Source of the DNA: Nocardia spumae
Lineage (GTDB): Bacteria; Actinomycetota; Actinomycetes; Mycobacteriales; Mycobacteriaceae
Length of the DNA stretch: 64,000 nucleotides
Direction: 5' to 3'
Assembly: GCF_020733635.1 (NCBI RefSeq)
Contig: NZ_JAJFZL010000001.1
Span: forward strand, 5,208,001-5,272,000
Shown: in pieces, positions 9,206 through 19,800 of the stretch
How the letters are laid out: each line of letters opens with the position of its first letter
Position numbering within the stretch: position 1 is the stretch's first letter
Notes under the pieces: generated by a model
Seen by the model: the letters and a program-made list of their open reading frames with translations, nothing else
Told to the model about the DNA's origin: nothing
Database searches by the model: none
Position numbers and translations under genes: made by a program

Positions 9206-10069
9206 CTATCCTGAGATCCGGAATCCGGGGTCGATACCCCAAATGGCCAGTGTGAGAAAGAGATTGGCGAACACCATCACGACGATCACCATCTTGATCG
9301 CCCGCCCCGCCGCCACCCCGACGCCTTCGGGTCCGCCGCTGGCGACGTAGCCGTAATAGCACTGAATGAACGTCGCCAGCAGCGTGAAGAGCACCACCTT
9401 CAGCAGTGAGTAGAAGACGTCGGAGCCGATCAGGAACTGGAAGAAGTAGTGGTCGTAGGTGCCCGACGTGGTGCCGCCGAGAAAAAGCACCGTCAGTTTC
9501 GTGGTCAGATACGCGGCGGCGAGGCCGACACTGTAGAGCGGGACGATCGTCACCGTCGCCGCGATCATCCGGGTGCTGACCAAGTACGGCAGTGGGCGGA
9601 TGGCACACGATTCCAGGGCATCGATCTCCTCGGAGATCCGCATCGAGCCCAGCTGTGCGGTGAAACGGCAGCCCGATTGGATCGCGAAGGCCAGCGTCGC
9701 CAGGATGGGCGCCAGTTCGCGAGTGGTCGCGAAGCCGGCGATGGCGCCGGTCAGCGGGCTCATGGTGAGCAGGTTCAGCGCCGTGAACGACTCCATCCCG
9801 ACGATGATGCCGCCGAAGGAACAGAGGATGAACACCACGCCGATGGTGCCGCCGCCCACGATCAGCGAGCCGTTGCCCCAGCTCACATCGGCCACCAGCC
9901 GGGCGACCTCCTTCCGGTAGTGCTTCAGCACGAACGGAACGGCGGCCAGCGCTCGGAAGAAGGTGATCGTCTGATGCCCGAGCCGCTGATTGGCGTGCAC
10001 GGGGATCAGGGCGGCATGGCCGGCGGCGCGCAGCGGCCGGGCCGCGGGCGGAGTGTAGGTGCTCGCCAT
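9206..10069 (-). CDS. yrbEB: YrbEB, MlaE-family permease subunit of the Mce importer
   Basis: A 287-aa integral membrane protein of the MlaE/YrbE family with about five or six transmembrane segments and the conserved cytoplasmic loop around REL, EEIDALESCAI and PLPYLV. It pairs with YrbEA to form the inner-membrane channel; energy comes from an ATPase (MceG/Mkl) that is not encoded in this window. It starts one base after the yrbEA stop codon. Confidence 0.94.
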   Translation of the reverse strand: MASTYTPPAARPLRAAGHAALIPVHANQRLGHQTITFFRALAAVPFVLKHYRKEVARLVADVSWGNGSLIVGGGTIGVVFILCSFGGIIVGMESFTALNLLTMSPLTGAIAGFATTRELAPILATLAFAIQSGCRFTAQLGSMRISEEIDALESCAIRPLPYLVSTRMIAATVTIVPLYSVGLAAAYLTTKLTVLFLGGTTSGTYDHYFFQFLIGSDVFYSLLKVVLFTLLATFIQCYYGYVASGGPEGVGVAAGRAIKMVIVVMVFANLFLTLAIWGIDPGFRISG

Positions 10070-10070
10070 C

Positions 10071-10955
10071 TCACACGACCTTCGTGGGAAGCAGCGTATT
10101 CGCCAGCTGGGTCAGGATGATGTTGGTCGCGAAGAGCATCAGTGCGGAGCTGACCACGGCGGAGTTGACCGAATTGGCCACGCCCGCCGGACCACCGCTG
10201 GTGTGCAGGCCGACATCGCAGGCGATGATCGCGGTCAGCACTCCGAAGATCGCGGCCTTCATCAACGCGATCACCAGATCACCGGCTACCGCGAACGAGG
10301 CGAAGGATCCGATGAAGGAACCCGGGGTACCGGCTTGCGCGTACACGTTGAACATGTACGCGGTCGCGAAGCCGACGAAAACGATGAAGCCGCACAGCAA
10401 TACGCTCACCAGCACCGCCGCTGCCAGGCGCGGCGCCACCAGCCGCCGCACCGGATCGACACCCATCACCATCATGGCGTCGATTTCCTCCCGGATGGTC
10501 CGGGAACCGAGATCGGCGCAGATCGCCGATCCCACCGCACCGGCGATCATCAGCGCGGAGACCAGCGGCGCGCCCTGGCGGATGATGCCCAGTGCGGCAA
10601 CCGAACCGATGAACGTCGTAGCGCCGACCTGGTTCACCAGCGCGCCGACCTCGATGGAGACCACGACCGCGATCGGGATGGCCACGAAGACGGTGGGCGC
10701 CGCGGACACATTGGCCATGAAGGCGCACTGCTTGATGAACTCCTGGAACGGAAATCTCCGGGTGAAGATCGCCGCGAACAGCTGGATCAACGCCTCACGC
10801 CCCAGGGCCACCTGCCGGCCGAGAGTTTCCAGCGACCGCTGCGGATGCCGGCGCCAGAGGCCACCCGCCGCATCGACGAGGCGCGCGAGCTCACCCTCCT
10901 CGGTCGCGCGCCAGGGCGGTCCCGGCGGCTGCTCGGAAGCTCGGGTCGACGTCAC
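10071..10955 (-). CDS. yrbEA: YrbEA, MlaE-family permease subunit of the Mce importer
   Basis: A 294-aa MlaE-family permease. The family signature REEIDAMMVMGVDPVRRLV and several hydrophobic helices are visible. It starts at a GTG preceded by AAGGA nine bases upstream. It is the first gene of the operon proper, about 100 bp downstream of a promoter-like site at 11056-11084. The N-terminal 60 residues are hydrophilic. Confidence 0.94.
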   Translation of the reverse strand: MTSTRASEQPPGPPWRATEEGELARLVDAAGGLWRRHPQRSLETLGRQVALGREALIQLFAAIFTRRFPFQEFIKQCAFMANVSAAPTVFVAIPIAVVVSIEVGALVNQVGATTFIGSVAALGIIRQGAPLVSALMIAGAVGSAICADLGSRTIREEIDAMMVMGVDPVRRLVAPRLAAAVLVSVLLCGFIVFVGFATAYMFNVYAQAGTPGSFIGSFASFAVAGDLVIALMKAAIFGVLTAIIACDVGLHTSGGPAGVANSVNSAVVSSALMLFATNIILTQLANTLLPTKVV

Positions 10956-11055
10956 AGCGGTCGTTCCTTTCTCACTCCGCCGGGCGGGCGGCCGAATCGC
11001 GCCACCGGGCGTCGAGCGTGCGACGTGGCGGGCCGGGGGTGCGACACACGATAGT

Positions 11056-11084
11056 AAGTTACTGTTGGTTCTTATATCTGCGAA
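11056..11084 (-). promoter_or_regulatory. Putative mce operon promoter with overlapping palindrome
   Basis: On the minus strand TTCGCA (11079-11084) and TAACTT (11056-11061) are 17 bp apart. The -10 region overlaps the inverted repeat AGTAA-G-TTACT (11053-11063), a plausible repressor half-site pair. The core GTTACT/AGTAAC is shared with sites at 157-173 and 11780-11796. The remaining sequence between 10956 and 11239 shows no gene. Confidence 0.5.
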
Positions 11085-11239
11085 ATGAGCTGATTCGCCC
11101 GCGAAGCCTCCACCCGGCCACTCGTCGGCGAGATCTTCTCGTGCGTCTAAGATTCCCAGGCGCGGCTCGGGACGGTCGGTATCCGCGCCGACTCGGTAAG
11201 TTGTCGGAAATTCTTACTACCGAGGGTGAAGCGCGGGAA

Positions 11240-11428
11240 TCAGGGGAGATTTTCCAGATAATGCTGCAGCGACAGCAGCAGCGCCCCGGCCAGCGCGACA
11301 CCGGCCCCCACCGCACACAGCACCGCGAACCACAATCCATATCGGAGAACCGGATTGACCTCGATTCGCCCACCGAGAATCTTGACTCCGATCACCAAGA
11401 CGTCGATGAGCCATACCAGCGCCATCAT
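11240..11428 (-). CDS. Small two-helix membrane protein of the mce locus
   Basis: A 62-aa hydrophobic protein with two predicted transmembrane segments (LVWLIDVLVIGVKIL and LWFAVLCAVGAGVALAGALL) and a short charged C-terminus. Tandem ATG codons (11428, 11425) follow two bases after the stop of the preceding small gene, so translation is probably coupled. It sits between a shared-motif promoter and yrbEA, suggesting an accessory role in the Mce system. It belongs to no family I can name. Confidence 0.7.
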   Translation of the reverse strand: MMALVWLIDVLVIGVKILGGRIEVNPVLRYGLWFAVLCAVGAGVALAGALLLSLQHYLENLP

Positions 11429-11430
11429 GA

Positions 11431-11655
11431 CTAGGTCATGCAGACGTCGGAGAAGGTGAGCACCGGCCAGCACACGATCGACCCCAGAAACGAGATGATC
11501 ACGTCGATGCCGTGCATCCGGTTCAGATGCGAAGTATGCGTCAGGGTCCAGATCACCCCGACGGTCCCGTAGGGCACGGCGAGGATGATCAGGGTGCCCA
11601 GAAATTCGGACACCTTCATCTCGTAGCTCAGTAGCCGATCCAGTCGCTTCAACAC
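11431..11655 (-). CDS. Small membrane protein upstream of the mce operon
   Basis: A 74-aa protein from a GTG at 11655, preceded by AAAGGA about 11 bases upstream; a longer frame to 11679 is possible. It has two hydrophobic segments (TLIILAVPYGTVGVIWTL and VIISFLGSIVCWPVLTF) separated by a His/Asn-containing loop. It pairs with the next 62-aa membrane protein. The pair is transcribed from a promoter-like site at 11781-11808, toward yrbEA. The function is unknown. Confidence 0.68.
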   Translation of the reverse strand: MLKRLDRLLSYEMKVSEFLGTLIILAVPYGTVGVIWTLTHTSHLNRMHGIDVIISFLGSIVCWPVLTFSDVCMT

Positions 11656-11779
11656 TGCGGCACAAGTCCTTTCACCCATCAGCCGCGCATCCACGCACGC
11701 CGATCCCGCACGTACCGGACGCAGGCACCCTTGCCTGTTGATCACGGCGCCGGCGATCCACCGATCGCCCGCAGCCCCG

Positions 11780-11808
11780 TATGTTACTCATAATTCACGT
11801 TTTGTGAA
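11780..11808 (-). promoter_or_regulatory. Putative promoter/operator, copy 3 of the shared mce-locus motif
   Basis: On the minus strand TTCACA (11803-11808) and TAACAT (11781-11786) are 16 bp apart, one mismatch each from good actinobacterial consensus boxes. The plus-strand TATGTTACTCATAATTC (11780-11796) matches the site at 157-173 in 16 of 17 positions. Confidence 0.55.
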
Positions 11809-12241
11809 GTAGAACTCCGACACCGGCCGAATTCTGAATGTCCCGTGCTCATAGTGATGAACCACAACACGAGCCGCACGAGTGCACCTCACACAAGTTA
11901 TGGGCAATTCCTCGACCGAATGATGACTGAAGGCCTAAGATGGCGACGTGTCGACGACCGTCATCGGCCTTCGGATGCGAGGAGTGGCCCCGCCGCGCAG
12001 GGCAGGCGCGCGCGGACATGCCACCCACCGCGCTCGCATCCACACCGCGAGGTCTCGACACGACCGTTGCCGGGCCCGGCGGTACCGCAGGGGGATCGCC
12101 GGGCCCGGCACCGAATCCGCCGGTGACCCACCCCGCCGTTCGATAGCCGGGCACACACGCACACCGCGCCTCTCCTCGGCGGACCCACACAGGACCTCGG
12201 ACAACCGGCGCGGCGGCGATGTCCACTCGACGGAGGACAGC
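11809..12241. other. Intergenic region between the divergent mce small genes and the Cys-rich gene
   Basis: About 430 bp without a convincing gene. Several overlapping open frames on both strands are Arg/Pro-rich with no ribosome binding sites. The part next to 11809-11950 is less GC-rich than its surroundings, as expected for a divergent promoter region, and the end supplies the ribosome binding site of the next gene. Confidence 0.5.
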
Positions 12242-12496
12242 GTGTACAGCGACAGCACACGACCGGACGGCGCATCCGGACTCCGCAACGTGACCACCGG
12301 TCGTTCGCGCGAGATCCTCAACTATTTCGGCAAATGCCGGGCCTGCGGATATCCGGCGACTGCCGTTCTGCGCACGACCGCGTTCAGCGACGGCGCCGTC
12401 ACCGATGCGGTGATCGCCACGTGCGCGCTGCCGTGCGGCTGGTCGGGAACCGTCGAGCCGACCATCATGACGATGCCCACGATGCCGTGGCCGTGA
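12242..12496 (+). CDS. Small Cys-rich (zinc-ribbon-like) hypothetical protein
   Basis: An 84-aa protein from a GTG at 12242 with GGAGGA four bases upstream. It contains a CxxCGYPA motif and a second CALPCGW motif about 35 residues later, the four Cys needed for a small zinc ribbon. The middle is acidic and Thr/Ala-rich. It is divergent from the mce-locus small membrane genes. The function is unknown; the Cys spacing is the only firm clue. Confidence 0.65.
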   Translation: MYSDSTRPDGASGLRNVTTGRSREILNYFGKCRACGYPATAVLRTTAFSDGAVTDAVIATCALPCGWSGTVEPTIMTMPTMPWP

Positions 12497-12672
12497 GCCG
12501 GGGGGTGACACCGCGCAGGAGGCGCTCCGGACATCTCGCCGCGACGCGCTGATCAACGGTGTTCGGCGAAACACGCTCGGTCGGCCAAGCTGAGGAAGGC
12601 CGCCCCGCGGTCTGTGTGCGTTCGACTCGAACTATCTCGTGACCTGTCTCGACCGCAGAACGAGGTGCTCGG

Positions 12673-13788
12673 ATGACAGCTCGCCAGTTCGCCGTCTCGG
12701 TGGCCGCAGTCACCCTGCTGTGCACCGGTACCGGCTGGGTTCACGCCGACGATCTGCTGTGCTCCAGCGGATCGGGATGCCCGGCCGTCGGCTGGCTCCC
12801 CTCCCCCGTCACCGGTCCCGCCGGCGCCCATCCGGTCGGCCGTGTCGACACCACGCTCACCGCCGCCGACGGCTCACGCACGATCATGGCGTCGGTCTGG
12901 TATCCGGCGTCGCGCCCCGGCATCCCGGCCACCTATGTTCCGGCGGGTGATCCGATCGCCGCCTCGAGTATCGCGATCGCGTCCGCGTTCTGGCTGCACA
13001 CGCCCGCGGCCGCGATCGCGATGGTCGGAGCCACCGTCGCCGCCGCCCAAGCCGCGCCCGTCGACCGCACGCTGGGCCGCCTTCCGGTCGTCGTCGTCTC
13101 CCCGGGGCTCGGCACACCGCGCTGGATCCTGTCCGGACTCGCCGAGGAGATCGCATCGCGCGGCTACGCTGTGGTCGCGATGGATCACACCGGCGAGGTT
13201 CCGGCCGTGGAATTCCCCAGCGGGCGAATCGTTTTCGGCGGCGCGGTGCGCCCCGACGACTACCGGTACATGCGCGCGCGGCTGGCTGTCCGGCTCGACG
13301 ACAGCCGGCTCACGCTCGACCGGCTGACGACGCTGCCCGTCGTCGGACCACTCATCGACCTCGACCGGATCGCGATGCTCGGACATTCCTACGGCGGTCT
13401 GACCGCGGTGCAGACGGCCGCCGCGGATCCGCGGGTCCGGGCCGCGGTGGTGCTCGACGGCTCGGCCGGCTGGAACCGGGTCGCCGACGCGCCCGCGCTG
13501 GACCGGCCGGTACTGCTGCTCGCGGCCGGCGATACCCCGCCCCATCCGTCGTGGACCCGGTTCCACGACCCCCATTTCGCGCGGGCCGCGATCGGATCGG
13601 CGGCGCACTATTCCGCCACCGATCTGTGCGCGTTCGGTGCCGGACCGAGATTGTGCGGCACGATGAACGCCGCGCGCGCGGCGGTGGTGAGCCGCGGGGT
13701 GGTCGTCGGATGGCTCGAACGGCACCTGCTCGGGCACGATCGGCCGCGACCGGACTATCCCGAAGTGGTGTGGCAGCAGGGCGAATGA
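12673..13788 (+). CDS. Secreted alpha/beta-hydrolase (PAF-acetylhydrolase/lipase-like)
   Basis: A 371-aa protein with a Sec signal peptide (hydrophobic residues 6-25). It then has an alpha/beta-hydrolase fold with an oxyanion region (VVVVSPGLGTPR), the nucleophile elbow GHSYGG at Ser239, a later Asp region (LLAAGDTPP) and a His candidate near the C-terminus. The overall pattern resembles platelet-activating-factor acetylhydrolase or secreted lipases of actinobacteria. The ATG follows GAGG seven bases upstream. It converges with the giant T7SS gene, only 40 bp apart, with no obvious terminator between. The substrate is unknown, probably an ester lipid. Confidence 0.82.
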   Translation: MTARQFAVSVAAVTLLCTGTGWVHADDLLCSSGSGCPAVGWLPSPVTGPAGAHPVGRVDTTLTAADGSRTIMASVWYPASRPGIPATYVPAGDPIAASSIAIASAFWLHTPAAAIAMVGATVAAAQAAPVDRTLGRLPVVVVSPGLGTPRWILSGLAEEIASRGYAVVAMDHTGEVPAVEFPSGRIVFGGAVRPDDYRYMRARLAVRLDDSRLTLDRLTTLPVVGPLIDLDRIAMLGHSYGGLTAVQTAAADPRVRAAVVLDGSAGWNRVADAPALDRPVLLLAAGDTPPHPSWTRFHDPHFARAAIGSAAHYSATDLCAFGAGPRLCGTMNAARAAVVSRGVVVGWLERHLLGHDRPRPDYPEVVWQQGE

Positions 13789-13828
13789 CCGCTCGGATGC
13801 CCACCGCCGGCCACACACCCGCCCGCGA

Positions 13829-16800
13829 TCATTGCCGGGGGCCGCCGCCGGCGGCGTCGGCGGGCGCCACCGACGACCACGGCGTGGCTGTCCGCCGCGA
13901 CCCCGCCTCCGGCCGGCTCCCGATGCGGCCCTCGGGATTCGAGGTGCCTTCGCCGGTCTCGGTGTCACTGTGCCCCGGCCGCGGATCGGTGCCGGTACGC
14001 TCCGCGCTCCAGGGCGTTCGGCCGCGGCGAGAGTGTCGTTGATCCTCCTCACCCGGGACGATCGCGGTCGCCCCGGGCGAAGCCGCGCGGGTCGAGGCCG
14101 ATCCGGCGCGCTCCTCCACCGTGAACCAGACCGAACGGCCCGCTGCCAGTTCGGAGACACCGACGGTGTGCGGAATGCCGGCAAGCGCGCGCGGGAGTGC
14201 CGACGCGGTGGACGGACCCGTCGAATCCGGTTGCGCGACATCGATTTCGATCGTCCGGGCGAGAAGGGTCCGGTTGCCGGGCTCCCCGAAGGTCCGCAGT
14301 TCGATGCGGAAGTGACCGAGACCGGGCGCGCGGGTGGCCAGTTCCGAGAGGGCGCCGGCGACGGCATCGATTCCGTCGGCGTGCCATCCGAACGCCCGCA
14401 GGCGCTCGGCCGTCCAGGTACCCACCTGTTCAGCGGACATCGGGCGACCGCCGGAGTGCGGCTCACGCACCGTCAGCTCGGCCGGACCGGCGGCGCCCCC
14501 GATGAACCGGACACCCGAGGGCGCCAGCCACTGCCGCACCATCGCGTCCAGTTCGCACAGCGCCTCGGCGACCCGCACCGGATCCTGTCCCAGGTCCACC
14601 CGGGTGACGCGCGCTGTCGTCTCCCCTTCGACGCGACGCCACTCCAGATCGACCTCGCCGGATTCGAAAAGGACCGGATTCAGCGACAAGGTGGTGACCA
14701 AGCGATCGGGTTCGGATTCGAGTCTTTCGATCGCCACCCAGAAGTCGTCGGCACCGAATCCGGGGAGCAGTTCCCGGGCGGCCTCGGCGCCTCGATCGAT
14801 CAGCTCACCGACGGTCGGGCCGGTCGTCGGTGAGCGCCACAGCGTCCCTCGGATCTCGTCCCGGAAGCGGTCGCCGGACAGATCGACACCGCGCGTCCGG
14901 AAGTCGTATCTGAGCTGTGTCGCGGCCTGCATCATCTTCCGCGTATCGAACGTGCGCCGGCCTCCCGCGTGTTCGTCCGCGGAATGGCCGAAGGCATTGG
15001 CGAAGGGTTCGATGTCCTCCGGTTGCCCGGCGACGAACGAGCAGACCCCATAACCCGGTACGCCCAGTTCGGACCGGGGGAATCTGTCGTACAGATCCAG
15101 ATGATTGCGACCGGCGCGATAGGCGTCACCGATCTCCGGTCCCATCACCAGGCTGATGACATCCCGGACACCGACCTGCTCCAGAAACGGTGAGGTGTAC
15201 GGCTTGCCGTCGGGGCCGACGAATCTGCCGTCCACCACCTTCAGCAGGAGCGAACTCTCCGATCCCCGGGGGATGTGTACCGTGTCACGAGCATCCGTGT
15301 CCAACGGCACCATGTCGTAGGAATCCCGAGTCGGTACCAACCGTTCGGCCCGCCGCAGCTCGCTGTCGATCGACGCATCCCGGACCAGGTATTCGGGAGG
15401 CATCTCGAAGTCGTTCACCAACTCCGTCGAATACGGCCAGTGATCCCCGAGAACCCGGCCGTTGTCCGCGATTTCGCGAAGACGTGCCAGCGCTGCGTCG
15501 ATCGCGGACCGCTCGATGCCGAGTGTCGTCAGCACGTCGTCGAGCCACTCCGGCCGCAATCCCTCGACGACAGCCAGGGCCACGGGGTGAAGCCGAGGGT
15601 CGGCCCGCTCGACGGCATGCCCGAGAAACTCCGGAACGTTCTGCGGATAGAGCGTGAAGCTCCCGTCGGGAAGAAGGCGTTCCGCCATCGAGAAGGAATG
15701 GGGGCCGTCGGGCAGGCAATTGCCGTCCTTGACCATCAGAACAGCGTTTCCGGCGCCCGCGGTGACATAGTGTCCATCCTCCGGATCGCACTCCCCCAGG
15801 ATGTACCCGCGAACGATGGCGAGATCGCGCCGGACCTGGTCCAATTCGGCGAACGGCGGCGGTGTTTCGAGGTCCGGTGCGCCCATGATCAGTGCGCCCG
15901 GCCCCCGGCTGCCCGACCACAGCGTCGCGATCGGAACCTGGCCCGCTCCGAGCTCCGGGTCGAACGCGGACGCGAGCTCCGCCATCTTCTCGTCGAGGCG
16001 CGCCGTGGCGACGATCCGGACCGCCAAACCCGAAGGCGGAACGAGAAATATCTGCTCGTAGCCGTCTTCGATCATGCGGTGGTACTCCCCGGAGCCGGGG
16101 CGATACACACCGATCCCCGCCGCGCCGAAGTTCACCACGAAGCTCTCGTTCGCCCCGGCGTGGATACGTTCTTCGACACCCGGCCCTCGACTCCGCAGAG
16201 ACCGCTCGGCCGCGCTCATCTCCCATCGGGACGGTTGACCGGCATCATCCGGAGCCGGCGGCCTGCTGCCGATCAGTCCGGTCGGCGGCGCGATATCCGG
16301 TGGCCGCGACGTGGTGAGGTAATGATGGATGACCCACTGTGGCGTCCCGGCGACGATGCCGTTGATCTCCGCGTCGATGAATCCGACCGCCACCGTTTCG
16401 GCCGGGTTGAGCGTGTCCTTCGCCATGCTGGTGAAGGCCGCCTCCGGAAGGCGCCGAAGCCATTCGTCGTACGGTTCGTCGAGCAGGCCGTGCCGGCGCA
16501 GCGCTTCCCACGCGTCGTGCAGCACGGTGTCGATGGCCTCACTGAGTCTGTTCCCACTGGCGTGGTCGATCGCGTGCCCGAATTCGTGGACGACATCGTC
16601 GTGGTAGGGGCGTCCGCTGGACGGATGAAACCCGGTCGTGCCGTCTTCGCGGTCGGCCTCGAGGGCCGCGGCGCGATCGGCGGCCCGTCGCAGGTTGAAC
16701 GTCATCCAGGTGGTCCTATAGTCGCCGTCGAACACGGTCTCGGCGTTGACGTCCGGATGATCCTGGAAGTCGATCCGCAGCCCGCGAATATTGGTCATGA

Positions 16801-19800
16801 GCCTGCGGAACCCGGGCGTGTAGCGGTATTTCGTGAGCAGTTCGTCCAGTGTCTCGAGGATTTCCCGCGCGGCGTCGACCGGCAGCAGGGGATGGTCGAA
16901 ACCGGCGATCGCGAAGTACGGATGGGCGAGGGTGAACTCCTCCACCAGCCGGGCTTTGGCCTGCGCGTCCACACTCAGCCCACTGACGTGCGCGGTCTCG
17001 TCGGGAGTGTGGACGGCGTGCTGCTCCGCCCGGGCCAGCGCCGCCAGCACCCGGCCGTGCTCGGCGTGCAACGTCTTTCGATGCGCCTTCGGAAGGTCGG
17101 CCAGCCGGTGCTCCACCAGTTCCCCGACGTAGGACACCTGCTCCCGGAGGGCGGTGATGTCCTGCCGTGGCAGGGGGTGGTCTCGCCACACCGTGCTTCC
17201 GTCGACCCGCCGCACGAACTTCGCGGCGAAGGGGCTCGGCCCGGTGTCCTCGCCGGCCCGGGCGCCCCGGCCGGCCCACACTGCGCCGTCCGGGTCGATG
17301 TTCCACTGCCCGGTGCCGCGGCGCGTGCCGGTCGCGGCATCGAACAGCCCGAGCAGATCGGCCGCGGCGGAGTCGAGATGGCGCCGATCCACGGGGCCGA
17401 ATACGGCGGCCAGTTCCCATTGCTGCGGGTTGAGGTCCTCGTCGACCAGTCCGAGGTCATAGGCTCGGGCAGTGGACTGCGGCAGGACCGTGTTCGCCGG
17501 TTTGCCGGGTACCAGTTCGCGATACAGGACCGTGTAATCGCCGGGCTGCGGACAGGTGTCGGCCACCGGGGCGCCCATGGCCGCACCGATCATCGAGTTC
17601 AGCCATTCCCCCATGGCGCTGTCGATGTCGTCGTAGCTCTCCCTGACGGCCTGGTAGCCGTTGTCGAAGGTCACCAGTTCCAGCCGGACTCCGGCCGGCC
17701 CCGGCAGCGGATCGACGCGCCTCACCCCGGCGACGAGACCGATGCCGATGAGCGCCGCGAACCTCTCCCCCGGAGGCGCCTGTGAGTCGGCGGACGCGTC
17801 GTACGGGTCCGCGGGCCCGGCCATCCGGCGGGCGGCCCCGCCACCGGTATCGTCCCCGACACGAGGGGCCCGAGAGGTCGGCGCCGGATCCGAGGGCCTG
17901 CCGCCGATGGATCCGGTGGGCTCGGTGAGCCGGGCGCCGATCCGGATGCCCGGCTCCATCCGCGGCGGTCGCAGATTCGTGACGTATTCGTGGATCACCC
18001 ATTGCGGGGTCCCGACGACGAGACCGCTGATCTCCGCGTCGCAGAACCCGACGGCCAGGGCTTCCGCGGGCTGGAGTACGTCCTTCGCCGAAGTGGTGAA
18101 CGCGTGCCAGGACAGGTGGCGAAGCCACTCCTCGTAGTTCTCCACGAGGCCGAGCCGCGTCAGCTTCGCGTGGGCCTCGCGTAACACGGCGGGAAGATTC
18201 CAGCTCAGTTCCCGTTTGGTGGCGTGGTCGATCGCGTGCACGAACTCGTGTAACGCGTCGTCCTCGTGCGGCCGCCCGGAGCTCGGATGCGATCCGCGCG
18301 CGGCACGCCGGCCGCTATCGGCGACAGCCATGTCCCGGTCGGCCGCGAAGCGCAGGTTGAACGTCAAGTCCGTACCGACGATGGCATCCGCGGCTTCGTC
18401 GTACCTGGGGCTCGCCACAGCACGCGCCCACAACAGGAAATCGATCCGCAGCCCGCGGATGTTGGTCATGAGTTTCCGGAAACCGGGGGTGTATCGGTAC
18501 TTGTCGAGCAGACCGTCGAGCCTTCCGAGGATTTCCTCGACCGCCGCTTTCGCGGTGCAGGGACTTTCGAACCCGGCGACCTCGATATAGGGGTGTCTGA
18601 GCTTGAATTCCTCGACCAGCCGGGTCTTGGCCTGTGTCTCCTCGTCGAGCCCGGCCACGCGCAGCGGATGCTCGGCGTGCTGGGCCATCTCACGCAGCGC
18701 GCGCATCGCCGTACTCCGTGCGTCGAACATCGTCAGCACGGCCCAATCGGGAAACGCTATCTGCGACAGGAGGTCCCCCAGGTAATCGACCTGAGCACCG
18801 ATGTCCGCGATGTCTCGCCGGCGGACGTGATGATCGCGCCAGACCCGACGACCGCCGACGGTGCGGACGAAAACGTCGGAGAAGGGACTTTCCTTGCCGA
18901 TGACGGCTTCGTAGATGCCCAGCATGTCGGCCGCACGGGGATCGCCGCTACCCCATCTGTCGGGTTCGTAATCCCGGTACAGGACATGGTATTCGGGCGC
19001 GTCCAGCCGCACCTCACCAATCGGTGCGCCGATGGTCCGGCCGATCAGCGTGTTGGTCCATTCCGTGATGGCCCGTTCGGCGTGGTCGTAGGTCTCCCGG
19101 ATGACGCGCACCCCGTCCCGGTAGGTGATCAGCTCGCGCCAGACCCCGGGGTGTCCCGTCATCGGCTGAATCCGCACCACATCCGGTGTCGCACCGTACC
19201 CGCCGGTCGGGCTGGAACCGATACGCCCCTCGGGCCGGGTGGGGTCGAACGGCGCGATGCGGAGTGCGGTGCCCTCGTCGTGCGGCCTGCTGCCGATGGA
19301 ATCGGGCCGACCGGCCGGGGGCAGTGTCCGCGCGTACTTGTCGGGCATACCCACGGTGGGGATGACGCCCTCCCGGACCCGCACACGCAGCCGGCCGTCT
19401 TCGCCTTCGACGACCAGCATCCCACCGCGTCCCACGCCCTTACGGCTCGCCGCGACCTGCACCGCCTCGGTCAACAGCGAATCCGCGTGCCGCACATCGA
19501 AGTTCGATACCAGTTCGGCGAGCTGGGCAGGCAGTTCGCCCGCCAGTCGCCGGAAGGTCTTGCGCCCACCCCACAACCGCACCGACCACGACGGATCCGC
19601 ACCGTCTCCCCGGTCGGCCCACTCCCACTCGCCGAACACCTCACCACCCCAGGAGTCCGCCAGCACACCCCTCGGATGCGGAACCGCGACCCCCGCGACC
19701 GTCCCGCGGATCGCGTATCCGGTGGCCGTCCGGGTCGTCCTCGACGACAATCCGACTCCGTCTCCACCGGCGGCGCGAAGACCGTGGTTCGCCGCCAGCG

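Noticed and set aside
778..9214. Series of long plus-strand open frames opposite the mce operon
   Set aside because: They mirror the mce genes one by one, lack start signals and family motifs, and the minus-strand proteins are unmistakable.
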